This document shows, in pieces, positions 26,315 to 34,852 of a stretch of 64,000 bases of DNA. The position numbers and the translations under genes are program-made. This DNA comes from Haloarcula halobia (GTDB lineage Archaea > Halobacteriota > Halobacteria > Halobacteriales > Haloarculaceae). The stretch's first letter is position 1; the number at the start of each line of letters is the position of its first letter. The stretch lies in NCBI RefSeq assembly GCF_029338255.1, contig NZ_CP119787.1, positions 496,001-560,000 of the forward strand, given 5' to 3'. The notes beneath the pieces were generated by a model that saw only the letters and a list, made by a program, of their open reading frames with translations, was not told where the DNA came from and searched no databases.

Positions 26315-26572
26315 ATGACGAACCTCGAACTCTACGAACTGTCGGGCTGTCCCTACTGCGCGAAAGTCAAGCAGAAACTCGACGAGCTGGGCCTCGAGTA
26401 CGAGTCCCACATGGTCCCGCGCTCGCACGGCGACCGCACCGAAGTCGAGGAGATCTCCGGACAGACCGGCGTCCCCGTCCTGGTCGACCCCGACCACGGC
26501 ATCGAGGGGATGCCCGAGTCCGACGACATCGTCGAGTACCTGGAAGAGACGTACGGCAGCGGCGCGGCGTAA
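26315..26572 (+). CDS. Glutaredoxin-like thioredoxin-fold protein
   Basis: An 85-aa soluble protein with the active-site CPYC (residues 12-15, SGCPYCAKVKQKL), the cis-Pro loop TGVPVLVDP and a C-terminal SDDIVEYLEETYG as in glutaredoxins and GST N-domains. It probably reduces disulphides using a small thiol such as gamma-glutamylcysteine in haloarchaea. The last 48 bp of the gene plus 28 bp of its 3' tail are duplicated 146 bp downstream. Confidence 0.9.
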   Translation: MTNLELYELSGCPYCAKVKQKLDELGLEYESHMVPRSHGDRTEVEEISGQTGVPVLVDPDHGIEGMPESDDIVEYLEETYGSGAA

Positions 26573-26746
26573 GCAGGACGCGAGCGTAGCGAGCGGTTTT
26601 TTCGTCGACGTTTTTCAACGAGCGGTGAGCGAACGAAGTGAGGTCACCCGAGGCAGAAAAAGGTCGGACTGACATCGTCGAGTACCTGGAAGAGACGTAC
26701 GGCAGCGGCGCGGCGTAAGCAGGACGCGAGCGTAGCGAGCGGTTTT
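26525..26746 (+). repeat. 76-bp direct duplication of the glutaredoxin 3' end
   Basis: 26525-26600 and 26671-26746 are identical over 76 bp. The unit holds the last 15 codons (DIVEYLEETYGSGAA), the TAA and a tail with GCGAGCGTAGCGAGCGGTTTT, a terminator-like inverted repeat and T-run. The spacer has a second repeat of that kind, GAGCGAACGAAGTGAG. The downstream copy has no start codon and is a gene-end remnant. Confidence 0.85.
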
Positions 26747-26857
26747 CCGTCGACAGTTTTCGCGTCGAGCAGTGCGACCGCCGATTCCCAGCCCGCAGGA
26801 ATCGGTGGCCCGTCTTATGTCGTCGGTCCGTGACACTCTAGGTAGGGTCGAGACACG

Positions 26858-27052
26858 ATGCCACTCACCGACGCGCACCCCGACGAGGCTGTGTCGCCCG
26901 CCGAACGCGCGTCCGTCGACCTCGTCAGCGCCGTCGACGACGAGGCCGACCCGACGCAGCTGACGGTCTACTCCGACCGTGACGACGAGATAACGACCCA
27001 CTGGATTACCGTCGACCTCGACCACGCCGTCGACCTGGCGGAGATGCTCTGA
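26858..27052 (+). CDS. Small haloarchaeal protein (64 aa)
   Basis: A 64-aa acidic protein, MPLTDAHPDEAVSPAERASV..., ending WITVDLDHAVDLAEML. The C-terminal half (LTVYSDRDDEITTHWITVD) looks like a small beta/alpha domain seen in short haloarchaeal proteins (DUF7511-like, from memory). No function can be given. It stands alone between the glutaredoxin and the convergent regulator gene. Confidence 0.65.
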   Translation: MPLTDAHPDEAVSPAERASVDLVSAVDDEADPTQLTVYSDRDDEITTHWITVDLDHAVDLAEML

Positions 27053-27088
27053 CCGCTCGGTGACGGCTCGCAGTCCCGCAAACCCGCG

Positions 27089-28057
27089 TCAGGCCACTTC
27101 TTCGGGTTCCTCGCCGCGTTCCATGATGAGGTCCCGGAGGTCGTCGGCGTCCCGGATCTCTTCCATCTCCTCCTCGGCGATGAGCGCCGTGCCGTCGACG
27201 GACTCGCGGGTGAGCTCGTCGACGACGTACACCGAGCGCGTCCGGGTGACCTCCCCGACCGAGGACATGATGCGGGCGCGCTTCTCGGCGGTCTCGGTGA
27301 GCGCGGAGTGGCCGGTCAGCACCTGTTCGCGGCGCTGGGCGTTCTCGCTGACCGTCTTGAACGGCGCGCGGTCGGTGGGGTGGACGGTGAAGCCGATGCG
27401 GGTAAAGACCGTCGCGATGGGTTCGTCCTCGGGGGCGACGTCGGGGTCCTCCGGCGTCGGCTCGTCGTCGCGGATGTCCTCGGTGCCCTCGAGGACGTCC
27501 ACCGGCGAGGTCAGCGGCGCGTCGAACAGCTCCTCGAGCTGGGCCGCCACCTCGACGGAGGCGTCCATGCCGTCCTCGTACTTCGAGACGGTCCGTCGGG
27601 AGACGCCCAGCTCCTTCGCGAGGCGCCCGAGCGACCACTCGCGGTCCTCCCGGGCGTCGGCCAGCACCTCGGAGTCGATGTTGACGTACAGGCCCCCCGG
27701 CGCGGCGTAGATGAGCGGCGGCACCTCCTCGACGAACAGGTCGACCGCGGTGTCCGGCGAGAGCACCGGGACGCCGTGGCGGAAGTACACCACGCCCGGA
27801 TTGAGTTCCTCGTCGCGGGTCCGAAGACCGAGGACGATGGGCGTCGCGTTCAGGTAGGTTCCGAGGCGGCGCATCTCGGCGCCGGTGTAGGCGTCGAAGG
27901 CGTCGATGTTCCCCAGAATCTTCACGAGCAGCACGTCCTCGCCGCGCCGCGCCGCGACGTCGAAGCTCTTGGGCCGGATGGCACAGCGTTCGCTCACCAG
28001 GAAGCCGGCGTCCTCGAGCATCGCCGTGACGTTGCCGACGAGTGCTGATCGTGACAT
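27089..28057 (-). CDS. Archaeal HTH regulator (COG1395 type)
   Basis: A 322-aa protein in two parts. Residues 1-120 form a nuclease/Mrr-like alpha-beta domain ([21 protein letters not shown]). From about 130 there is a Cro-type helix-turn-helix, [22 protein letters not shown], and then an acidic C-terminal half. Members of this archaeal family are annotated as putative HTH regulators; targets are unknown. ATG 28057 lies at the conserved [19 protein letters not shown]. It is divergent from the helicase gene, with a TATATGC element in the shared spacer. Confidence 0.85.
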   Translation of the reverse strand: MSRSALVGNVTAMLEDAGFLVSERCAIRPKSFDVAARRGEDVLLVKILGNIDAFDAYTGAEMRRLGTYLNATPIVLGLRTRDEELNPGVVYFRHGVPVLSPDTAVDLFVEEVPPLIYAAPGGLYVNIDSEVLADAREDREWSLGRLAKELGVSRRTVSKYEDGMDASVEVAAQLEELFDAPLTSPVDVLEGTEDIRDDEPTPEDPDVAPEDEPIATVFTRIGFTVHPTDRAPFKTVSENAQRREQVLTGHSALTETAEKRARIMSSVGEVTRTRSVYVVDELTRESVDGTALIAEEEMEEIRDADDLRDLIMERGEEPEEVA

Positions 28058-28224
28058 AGTGCTACGTTCCTCTACGGAGAGTAAACCATTCACCGCATAT
28101 ATGCGTTGTGCTGGTTAGTGGGGCGCTCTATCCCGCGTTCGATCCGCCAGCGGCCGCCACGGCCGGTCGCGCCGGGTCAGGGCGACAGGAAAGGTTTACC
28201 CCCCGCCGTCCGTCACTCCAGAGC

Positions 28225-29943
28225 GTGTACCCGGCGCGGATTCACGACGAGTTCCCGGCGCCCGCCTACCGCGGGAACCAAAAGCAGGCCCTCTCTGACA
28301 TCCGGTCGGCGTTCGAGGACGGGAACGACGTTGTCCTGGTGCGGGCCCCCACCGGCAGTGGCAAGTCCCTGCTGGCCAGAGCCATCGCCGGCTGTGCCCG
28401 GACCGCCGGCGAGGCCGCCCCCGAACAGGTCGTCGACGCCTACTACACGACGCCGCAGGTCTCCCAGCTGGACGACGTGGCCAGCGACGACCTGTTAGAC
28501 GACCTCTCGGTCATCCGCGGGAAGAACAACTACGACTGCATCCTCCCCGGCGAGACGGACACGCCGGTCAACCAGGCGCCCTGCGTGCGCGAACGCGAGT
28601 TCGACTGCCAGGTCAAACACCGGTGTCCGTACTTCTCGGACCGCGCCATCGCCTCGAACCGACGCATCGCCGCCATGACGCTGGCCTATTTCATGCAGAC
28701 CGCCGGCAGCGACGTGTTCGGGAAACGCGACGTCGTGGTCGTCGACGAGGCCCACGGCCTGGGCGAGTGGGCCGAGATGTACGCGACCATCGACCTCTCG
28801 CCCGAGACCATCCCGATGTGGTCGGACCTCGAGGTGCCCGACATCGACGGCGTAGACGACGCGGTACAGTTCACCGAGCGGGTCGAACACCTCGCCGAGC
28901 GCCGCGTCAAGGAGTTGCGGGGCAACGCCGAACTCACGGGCGAGGAGGTGGCCGAGCGCGACTCGCTGAACCAGCTGCGGGGCGACCTGCAGTGGTTCCG
29001 CGAGGACTACACCGACGCCGAGAGCGCCACAACCTGGGTCGTCGACCAGACGGAGTCGGCGGTGACGGTCAAGCCGATGAACCCCGAACGCTACTTGAAC
29101 CACACCGTCTGGGAGCGGGGGAACCGCTTTGCCCTGCTGTCGGCGACCATCCTGAACAAGGCGGCGTTCTGTGCCAACGTCGGCCTCGACCCGGACAGCG
29201 TCGCACTGGTCGAGGTCGGTCACACCTTCCCCGTCGAGAACCGCCCGCTGTACGACGTCACACAGGGGAAGATGACCTACGAGCACCGCGAGGAGACGCT
29301 GCCGACCATCGCCCGGACGCTCGTGCGCATCATGGCCCGCCACCCCGACGAGAAGGGGCTGGTCCACTGTCACTCCTACGCGATTAAAGAGCGGTTACGG
29401 GATCTGCTCGAGGAGTTCGGCGTCGGCTCGCGGGTACGGGACCACGACCGGGAGGGGCGCGACGCCGCGCTGGCCGCCTGGAAGCGCAGCGACAATCCCG
29501 ACGTCTTTCTCTCGGTGAAGATGGAGGAGGCGCTGGACCTGGAGGGCGACCTGTGTCGCTGGCAGGTCATCTGCAAGGCGCCGTACCCGAACACGCGGGA
29601 CTCGCGGGTCGCCCGCCGCCTCGAGGACGGTCAGTGGGGCTGGTACTACCGCACCGCACTCCGGACGGTCATCCAGGCCTGTGGCCGCGTGGTCCGCGCG
29701 CCCGACGACTACGGCGCGACCTACCTCGCGGACTCGTCGCTGCTGGACCTCTTCGAGCGTGCGAGTCACGACACGCCCGACTGGTTCGGTGCGCAGGTGC
29801 GCCGCCTGTCCGACCCGGACCTCCCGCAGTTCTCGCCGGACCGTGCGCTGACCGGCGTCAGCGCACGGACCCGCCGCCAGCGCGACCGGTCGCGGTCCCG
29901 GTCCGGCAGCGACACCCACCCCCTCTCTGACGTCTGGGACTAG
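28225..29943 (+). CDS. XPD/Rad3-like superfamily 2 DNA helicase
   Basis: A 572-aa ATP-dependent helicase. Walker A is VRAPTGSGKSLLARAI (near residue 49), Walker B VVVDEAHGLGEW; four cysteines between them (YDCIL, APCVR, FDCQV, HRCPY) match the Fe-S cluster of XPD-like helicases. Motifs V/VI are in FLSVKMEEALDLEGD and RTVIQACGRVVRAPDDYG. Probable role in nucleotide-excision repair or related DNA processing. GTG 28225 is preferred to an earlier ATG, because TTTACC lies about 29 nt upstream and the extra N-terminus is not conserved-looking. The stop shares CTAG with the antisense miniprotein gene. Confidence 0.85.
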   Translation: MYPARIHDEFPAPAYRGNQKQALSDIRSAFEDGNDVVLVRAPTGSGKSLLARAIAGCARTAGEAAPEQVVDAYYTTPQVSQLDDVASDDLLDDLSVIRGKNNYDCILPGETDTPVNQAPCVREREFDCQVKHRCPYFSDRAIASNRRIAAMTLAYFMQTAGSDVFGKRDVVVVDEAHGLGEWAEMYATIDLSPETIPMWSDLEVPDIDGVDDAVQFTERVEHLAERRVKELRGNAELTGEEVAERDSLNQLRGDLQWFREDYTDAESATTWVVDQTESAVTVKPMNPERYLNHTVWERGNRFALLSATILNKAAFCANVGLDPDSVALVEVGHTFPVENRPLYDVTQGKMTYEHREETLPTIARTLVRIMARHPDEKGLVHCHSYAIKERLRDLLEEFGVGSRVRDHDREGRDAALAAWKRSDNPDVFLSVKMEEALDLEGDLCRWQVICKAPYPNTRDSRVARRLEDGQWGWYYRTALRTVIQACGRVVRAPDDYGATYLADSSLLDLFERASHDTPDWFGAQVRRLSDPDLPQFSPDRALTGVSARTRRQRDRSRSRSGSDTHPLSDVWD

Positions 29944-30029
29944 AAGATGACGAAAGAGAGCCCGTAGACGATTCCCGACCCGACCATCAACAGCGTGAGG
30001 AAGATGGCCAGGATCTGCTGTCTGTTCAT
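29940..30029 (-). CDS. 29-aa single-pass membrane miniprotein
   Basis: A 30-codon frame, MNRQQILAIFLTLLMVGSGI followed by VYGLSFVIF. It is one hydrophobic helix with a short positively charged N-terminus (MNRQQ). I recall very similar tiny proteins next to this helicase or elsewhere in other haloarchaea, but cannot search. It is convergent with the helicase gene, their stops sharing one CTAG. Function unknown; a membrane-complex accessory peptide is possible. Confidence 0.65.
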   Translation of the reverse strand: MNRQQILAIFLTLLMVGSGIVYGLSFVIF

Positions 30030-30196
30030 GGGAATCCTTGGCCAGACGGCCTGTTAGATGTTACGCCCCCGTAGGGCCCCCGGGGACCGATTCGGCGTCC
30101 TGGCCCGCCGCGTCGGGCCCCGACACCGTCGGATACGGCCGCCGTCCGGGAGGTAGGTCGGCGATAACAATGCCGGCACGGTTACTGCTCTGTCAC

Positions 30197-31177
30197 ATGT
30201 CACCGGAACCGTCTATCGACGACGTCACCGACCACTGCACGACCGTCCTCGACGACGTCGGCGACGCGGTCATCGCCGAGCGCGAGACGCTCGAGACCGT
30301 CCTGACGGGCTTTCTCGCCCGCGGGCACGTCCTCTTAGAGGACGTCCCCGGGACGGGCAAGACGCTGACGGCCCGCTCGCTCGCCGGCGCGCTGGGGCTG
30401 TCTTTCACGCGCATCCAGTTTACCCCCGACTTGCTCCCCGCCGACGTCACCGGGAGCTACGTGTTCAACGAGAAGGCCCAGGAGTTCGAGTTCAGGCCCG
30501 GCCCCATCTTCGGGAACGTCGTCCTGGCCGACGAGATAAACCGCGCCTCGCCGAAGACCCAGGCCGCGCTGCTGGAGGCGATGGCCGAAGGCCAGGTCAG
30601 CATCGACGGGACCACCCACGAACTGCCAGAGCCCTTCTTCGTCATCGCCACCCAGAACCCCATCGAGCAGGAGGGGACCTTCCCGCTCCCCGAGGCGCAG
30701 GTCGACCGCTTTATCGTCAAGACCAGCTTCGGGTACCCCTCTGCCGGCGGCGAACTGGAGATCCTCAACCGCCGGGCGGCCCGGACCGACCGGACGCCGG
30801 CGGTCAGCTCGCGGCTCTCGCTCCCGCCCGCGGCGCTGCGGACCGCTCCGGAGTCGGTCCACGTCGACGAGGAGGTCCGGGAGTACATCGTCTCGCTCTC
30901 GCGGGCCAGCCGCGAGGACCCGCGCGTCAAGACGGGTGTCTCCCCGCGGGGCACCCAGCGGCTCTTCGAGGCCGCCAGGGCCTACGCGGCGCTCCGGGGT
31001 CGCTCGTACGTCACGCCCGACCACGTCTCGCGCATCGCGCCAGCCGTCATGGCCCACCGGCTCGTCCTGACGCCCGACGCGCGGGTCGACAACGTCGACA
31101 AGCGCGCCGTCGTCGCGGACGTCCTCGACTCGGTGCCCGTGCCGACGGTCACCTACGCGAGCCAGCCGTCCGACTGA
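30197..31177 (+). CDS. MoxR-type AAA+ ATPase
   Basis: A 326-aa chaperone-like ATPase of the MoxR group, which acts on DUF58/vWA partner proteins. Walker A is GHVLLEDVPGTGKTLTARSL (residues 43-62), Walker B VVLADEINRASPKTQAALLEAM, sensor-1 FVIATQNPIEQEGTFPLPEA and an arginine-rich C-terminal lid. It converges on a four-gene operon that contains a DUF58 protein (31196-34597), only 18 bp between stops. The partnership is supported by this clustering. Confidence 0.9.
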   Translation: MSPEPSIDDVTDHCTTVLDDVGDAVIAERETLETVLTGFLARGHVLLEDVPGTGKTLTARSLAGALGLSFTRIQFTPDLLPADVTGSYVFNEKAQEFEFRPGPIFGNVVLADEINRASPKTQAALLEAMAEGQVSIDGTTHELPEPFFVIATQNPIEQEGTFPLPEAQVDRFIVKTSFGYPSAGGELEILNRRAARTDRTPAVSSRLSLPPAALRTAPESVHVDEEVREYIVSLSRASREDPRVKTGVSPRGTQRLFEAARAYAALRGRSYVTPDHVSRIAPAVMAHRLVLTPDARVDNVDKRAVVADVLDSVPVPTVTYASQPSD

Positions 31178-31195
31178 AGACGCGTCCGCTTTCTC

Positions 31196-31930
31196 TTACC
31201 GGTACAGCGCCGCCATCGAGACGACGGCGGCGACGACCAGGCCCAGCAACACCACGAGCGGCAGCTCCGTCGCCCCGTTCTCGAAGAGCACCGTCGCCCC
31301 GAGCACGAGCAGGGCGCCGAAGCCGGCACTCGCCCCGGCGTGGAGGAGTTCGACCGAGGTGGTGTCGGCGTCGCTCCGCAGCTGCTCGCCGAGGCTGATG
31401 CCGTGTTCGGCGACGTCCCAGGCGATGATGGCGCCGGTGGCCGCCACGAGCAGCGTGCCCGGGTCGGCCCGCTCGAAGATGCCGACCAGGACGACGCCGA
31501 CGACCAGCGCGGCCAGTCCCGCCGAGACGAACCGCCGGGCGAGGTGGTCGCGGACCGGCCGCAGGCCCAGACCGAGGAGGACGATGCCGAGCACGCCGGG
31601 CCCCAGGCGGGCCCACCCGACGCCGCCGGCGAGCGTGAGGGCGCCGTGTAGCAGCGACAGGACGACGATGCCCGCTCCGATTGCGGTCACCTCGCTCGCG
31701 CCGATGCCCGCGGTCGGGACGGCCCGCTTCCTGACGGTCACTTCGTCGGGCATCGCCGCCGGCGCCGGGAGGCGGGCGGCCGTGACGACCACCGCGACGC
31801 CGACAGCCGTCCCGATGACGGCGAGGCGCTGGGTGGACGACCCCGCCAGCAGGAGGGCGACGCCAGCCGCCAGCACGAGCGCGAGCGCACTCGAGAGCGG
31901 CGTCGGGCGGTGGGAGACGGCGGTGCTCAT
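31196..31930 (-). CDS. Conserved membrane protein, last gene of the DUF58 operon
   Basis: A 244-aa protein with about seven hydrophobic segments and an internal ERADPGTLLVAATGAIIAWD loop with a charged helix (SLGEQLRSDADTTSVELLHA). I recall the haloarchaeal DUF7519 family next to DUF58 genes. It starts MSTAVSHRPT at 31930 and overlaps the DUF58 stop by 4 bp, so it is translationally coupled. Confidence 0.75.
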   Translation of the reverse strand: MSTAVSHRPTPLSSALALVLAAGVALLLAGSSTQRLAVIGTAVGVAVVVTAARLPAPAAMPDEVTVRKRAVPTAGIGASEVTAIGAGIVVLSLLHGALTLAGGVGWARLGPGVLGIVLLGLGLRPVRDHLARRFVSAGLAALVVGVVLVGIFERADPGTLLVAATGAIIAWDVAEHGISLGEQLRSDADTTSVELLHAGASAGFGALLVLGATVLFENGATELPLVVLLGLVVAAVVSMAALYR

Positions 31931-33198
31931 GCGGTCCTCCGTCGGCGCCCCTCGTTCAGCAGGACCGTCCCGAGCGCCGCCTGGGGGTCCCAGTCGACGA
32001 CCGGCACGTCGGTCTGGCGGAGCGCGTGGAGGCGGTTGGCCCGCTCTACGCGCGCCAGCCGCTGGCCGAGCGTCTCGCCCGCGGTGACGTCCGGACTGAT
32101 GACTGTCGTCGCGTTGCCGCCCGCCTCCAGGCGTCTGATGGTCTGGAGGATCCACTCGTCGGTCAGCGGCGAGAGGACCACGACCTGCGTCGAGGCGTCG
32201 AGGCGGGCGTACAGCTGCCTGCGCTGGTCCTCGAGGTCACCGTCCTCGTCCGGTTTCGAGGGTGTCGACGACAGCGTCGGGTGGGACGTGAGCAGGCGGC
32301 GCACGCGGGTCACGTGCTCGGTCCCGCTTCCCGGCCGCTCCCAGCAGAACTCGCGGCCGAACGCGGCCAGGCCGACCTGGTTCTGGGCGCCCTCGAGGGC
32401 GCCGAGCAGCTGCTCTGTGGCCGCGATGCTGTGGGCGACGGCGTTCGGGTCGGTGTCGCTCGCCGATCGGTAGGCCGGTTCGCGCGCGTCGACGAGCAAC
32501 AGGACCGAGCTGCGCCGCTCCTCGCGGAACTCGATGGTGGTCAGTTCGCCGGTCTTGGCCCACCGCTTGGAGTCGATGCGCCGGAGGGAGTCACCGCGGT
32601 TGTACTCCCGGACCGTGTGGAACTCGGTGCCGTTGCCGCCGCCGTCGGTGGTCAGCTGCCCGGCGAAGTTGTCGGTCTGTCGCCGCAGCGGGACCTCGGG
32701 GACCGTCTCGGTGCAGTGGAGTTCGCCTTCGGCGGAGACGGTCAGCTCTACCTCGTGGGCGCCAGTGACGTCGCGGACGATGACCGTCGCCGGGTCGAAC
32801 GTGTGGTGCCCGTGGTCGGCGTCCAGCGCGTAGGTGAACGTGGTGGTCTGTCCGGGCCGCAGGACCGCCGCGTGGCGGGGGTTCCCCGACGCGACAGTGA
32901 GCATCGGCGGGACACCGTCGACGAGGCGGACGTCCGCCAGCGTTCGTTCGCCGACGTTGGTGAGGTGGGCCGTCACGGTGACGTGCTCGCCACGCCTGGG
33001 GTGACGGTTGTCGAGCCGCCGCTCGAGTTCCAGCTCGACGGTCGGCGGGCCCGAGAGGCGGGGATACGCCGCAAAGCCCGCACCGACGATGCCAAGTAGC
33101 AGCACCGCCGGCCGGTCGAGCAGGATGCCGACGGCGACGGCGAGCAGGGCGACGGCGACGATGCCCCGCCAGCGTCCGGTGGTGCGAACCGTCGTCAC
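31927..33198 (-). CDS. DUF58 domain protein
   Basis: A 423-aa protein with two N-terminal membrane segments (residues 12-45), a beta-rich immunoglobulin-like stretch (50-170) and the DUF58 core near residue 200, TVREYNRGDSLRRIDSKRWA, followed by a vWA-like fold (SSVLLLVDAREPAYRSA). DUF58 proteins are the usual clients of MoxR ATPases and are thought to act in envelope or complex assembly. It overlaps both neighbours by 4 bp (ATGA-type). Confidence 0.87.
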   Translation of the reverse strand: MTTVRTTGRWRGIVAVALLAVAVGILLDRPAVLLLGIVGAGFAAYPRLSGPPTVELELERRLDNRHPRRGEHVTVTAHLTNVGERTLADVRLVDGVPPMLTVASGNPRHAAVLRPGQTTTFTYALDADHGHHTFDPATVIVRDVTGAHEVELTVSAEGELHCTETVPEVPLRRQTDNFAGQLTTDGGGNGTEFHTVREYNRGDSLRRIDSKRWAKTGELTTIEFREERRSSVLLLVDAREPAYRSASDTDPNAVAHSIAATEQLLGALEGAQNQVGLAAFGREFCWERPGSGTEHVTRVRRLLTSHPTLSSTPSKPDEDGDLEDQRRQLYARLDASTQVVVLSPLTDEWILQTIRRLEAGGNATTVISPDVTAGETLGQRLARVERANRLHALRQTDVPVVDWDPQAALGTVLLNEGRRRRTA

Positions 33199-33857
33199 CG
33201 GCGGTCACCCCCCGACTCCTGCTCGAACCGATCTACCACGGCGTTCGCGGCCTTCCGGACCTCGTGTTGCCCCCAGCGCTCGCCGCGGAGTGCAAGCGAC
33301 GCCTCCCGGTGGAGCATCGGCGTCGAGTGGCGCTCCTCGCCCAGGAAGGCCGCGACTACCTGGTCGTCGGTCCACTCGCCCGTCGCGACCCGTTCGCGGG
33401 CCACCTCGCGGGGGACCTGCTCCGTCCGGACCATGGCCTGTTGTGCCGCGGTGCTGAGTCGCTCGCGGAACGCGTCGCTGGACGCTCTGGGGTTCGAAAC
33501 CGCCAGCGAGCCGAGGTACGCGTCGAGTTCGTCGCCGGGCCGGCTGGCGTCTCGAATCGTCTCCGGGTCCGGCGGCGCGGCCTGACTGACCCGGCCGGCG
33601 GCCCGCCGGACGAGCATCACGACGACGATGCCCAGCGCGAGCGTCCCGAACGCCCCGAGCAGGAAGTAGTCGTTCCCCGCCAGGGCGACCAGGCCGTCGA
33701 CCGGGAGCGCCTCGGCGGCGCCCGAGACAGCGGCGGCGGCGACGACGGCGAAGACGACGAGACCGGCCCCCACGAGCAGGTACCAGCCCGCTCGCCGGAG
33801 GCCCCGGGTCTCGCTCACGGCGACCGACGCGAGCTCCCTGAGGTCGGCCGCGCTCAT
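33195..33857 (-). CDS. Membrane protein of the DUF58 operon (DUF7269-like)
   Basis: A 220-aa protein with two transmembrane helices (about residues 24-44 and 66-85) and a soluble C-terminal half of helices (PGDELDAYLGSLAVSNPRAS...). Haloarchaeal operons with DUF4129, this protein and DUF58 are common; the DUF number is from memory. Overlaps both neighbouring genes by 4 bp. Confidence 0.75.
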   Translation of the reverse strand: MSAADLRELASVAVSETRGLRRAGWYLLVGAGLVVFAVVAAAAVSGAAEALPVDGLVALAGNDYFLLGAFGTLALGIVVVMLVRRAAGRVSQAAPPDPETIRDASRPGDELDAYLGSLAVSNPRASSDAFRERLSTAAQQAMVRTEQVPREVARERVATGEWTDDQVVAAFLGEERHSTPMLHREASLALRGERWGQHEVRKAANAVVDRFEQESGGDRR

Positions 33858-34597
33858 CGCACCCCTCCGTCGAGCCGCTCTAGCATTTCCCTGGCGCGCT
33901 GTTCGTGGGTCTCGAGCGACGAGACGGCGCCGTACTGGACGTCCTCGAAGAGCCGCCGGAGCCGCTCGACGGTGTCGGTATCGTAGCCGTGCTCGATGGC
34001 CAACCGGGCGCAGATCCGGGGGGTGTATCGTTGTGGCTCGTCGATGCCGGCCCGACTCAGCAGTTCTGCCCAGGCCCGCTGGACGTCGTTCTCGGGCATC
34101 GCGACGGCTCCGTGGTCGCCCTCGTCGTCGACGTCGACGTAGGCGCCACTCAGTGCGGCGAGCAGCGGGTCGAGCCGCCGCCGGTACCGGTAGACGACGA
34201 CGGCGCTCGCGACCCACAGCAGGGCGGCGACGAGCAGCGACACGACGTCTATCCCGGGGTCGGTCGGGGTGGTACCGGTCCCCTGGGGCCCGCCGGAGTC
34301 CGGTGCCTCGCCGCCGGACGTGACGGCCGCGTTCACGCCGCTATCGCTCGCGGCCATCTCCGGCTGCTGGCTCGTCGCGCCGGTCTCCGGCGGGTCAGTG
34401 TACTGGTCGTGGAGGCGCTGGGTGGCCGACTGTATCTGCTCGCCCCGCTCGGCGCCCAGCGGGAAACCCTCGTTGTCGAGGTCGATGGCGTCTTCCGGTT
34501 CCGTCGTCATCGACGACTCGAGCGCCGAGGCCGAGAACCCGATGGCGAGGACGACCACGCCGACGACGAGCAGCGAGACGATGCGTTCGGTGTTCAT
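33854..34597 (-). CDS. DUF4129 domain protein, first gene of the operon
   Basis: A 247-aa protein with an N-terminal signal or anchor helix (RIVSLLVVGVVVLAIGFSAS), an acidic/Pro/Gly/Thr-rich extracellular linker, a second helix (VVSLLVAALLWVASAVVVYR) and a C-terminal DUF4129-type domain: VQRAWAELLSRAGIDEPQRY and TPRICARLAIEHGY. DUF4129 is linked to transglutaminase-like and DUF58 systems. The start MNTERIVSLL at 34597 is the first gene of the operon. A GTAATG/CATTAC inverted repeat lies 63-78 bp upstream. Confidence 0.8.
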   Translation of the reverse strand: MNTERIVSLLVVGVVVLAIGFSASALESSMTTEPEDAIDLDNEGFPLGAERGEQIQSATQRLHDQYTDPPETGATSQQPEMAASDSGVNAAVTSGGEAPDSGGPQGTGTTPTDPGIDVVSLLVAALLWVASAVVVYRYRRRLDPLLAALSGAYVDVDDEGDHGAVAMPENDVQRAWAELLSRAGIDEPQRYTPRICARLAIEHGYDTDTVERLRRLFEDVQYGAVSSLETHEQRAREMLERLDGGVR

Positions 34598-34659
34598 GGT
34601 GCCTGCCTGTTGGCGAGAGCCATCAGCTACTGCCCGGGAGGACGGTGACGGCGGGCCTT

Positions 34660-34675
34660 GTAATGGAGTCATTAC
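34660..34675. promoter_or_regulatory. GTAATG-N4-CATTAC inverted repeat upstream of the DUF4129 operon
   Basis: A perfect 6-bp arm inverted repeat, GTAATGGAGTCATTAC, lies in the spacer upstream of the operon, 63-78 bp from the DUF4129 ATG. This is a size and spacing typical of a dimeric regulator site. No TATA box is obvious between it and the start. Confidence 0.4.
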
Positions 34676-34743
34676 GCCCGGGTAGGCAGCGGGGGACCGT
34701 CGCGGTCGCTCCCCCGTTCGGACAGTCCGGGCACGGGGCCTGA

Positions 34744-34772
34744 CAGGGCATTCCCGGCCCGGGAATGCCCTG
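34744..34772. promoter_or_regulatory. 29-bp perfect palindrome upstream of aglM
   Basis: Arms of 14 bp (CAGGGCATTCCCGG and its exact complement) surround a single central C at 34758. It lies 80 bp before the aglM ATG in the spacer between two divergent genes, so it could be an operator, or a stem in RNA from either side. It is too symmetrical to be chance at this length. Confidence 0.6.
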
Positions 34773-34852
34773 CTAGACACTCGTTACCGCCAGGTTCGGC
34801 GCCGGGAGTAGGACCCGAATTCTCAAGGGCGCCGCTCGCAAAGCCACGGCCG

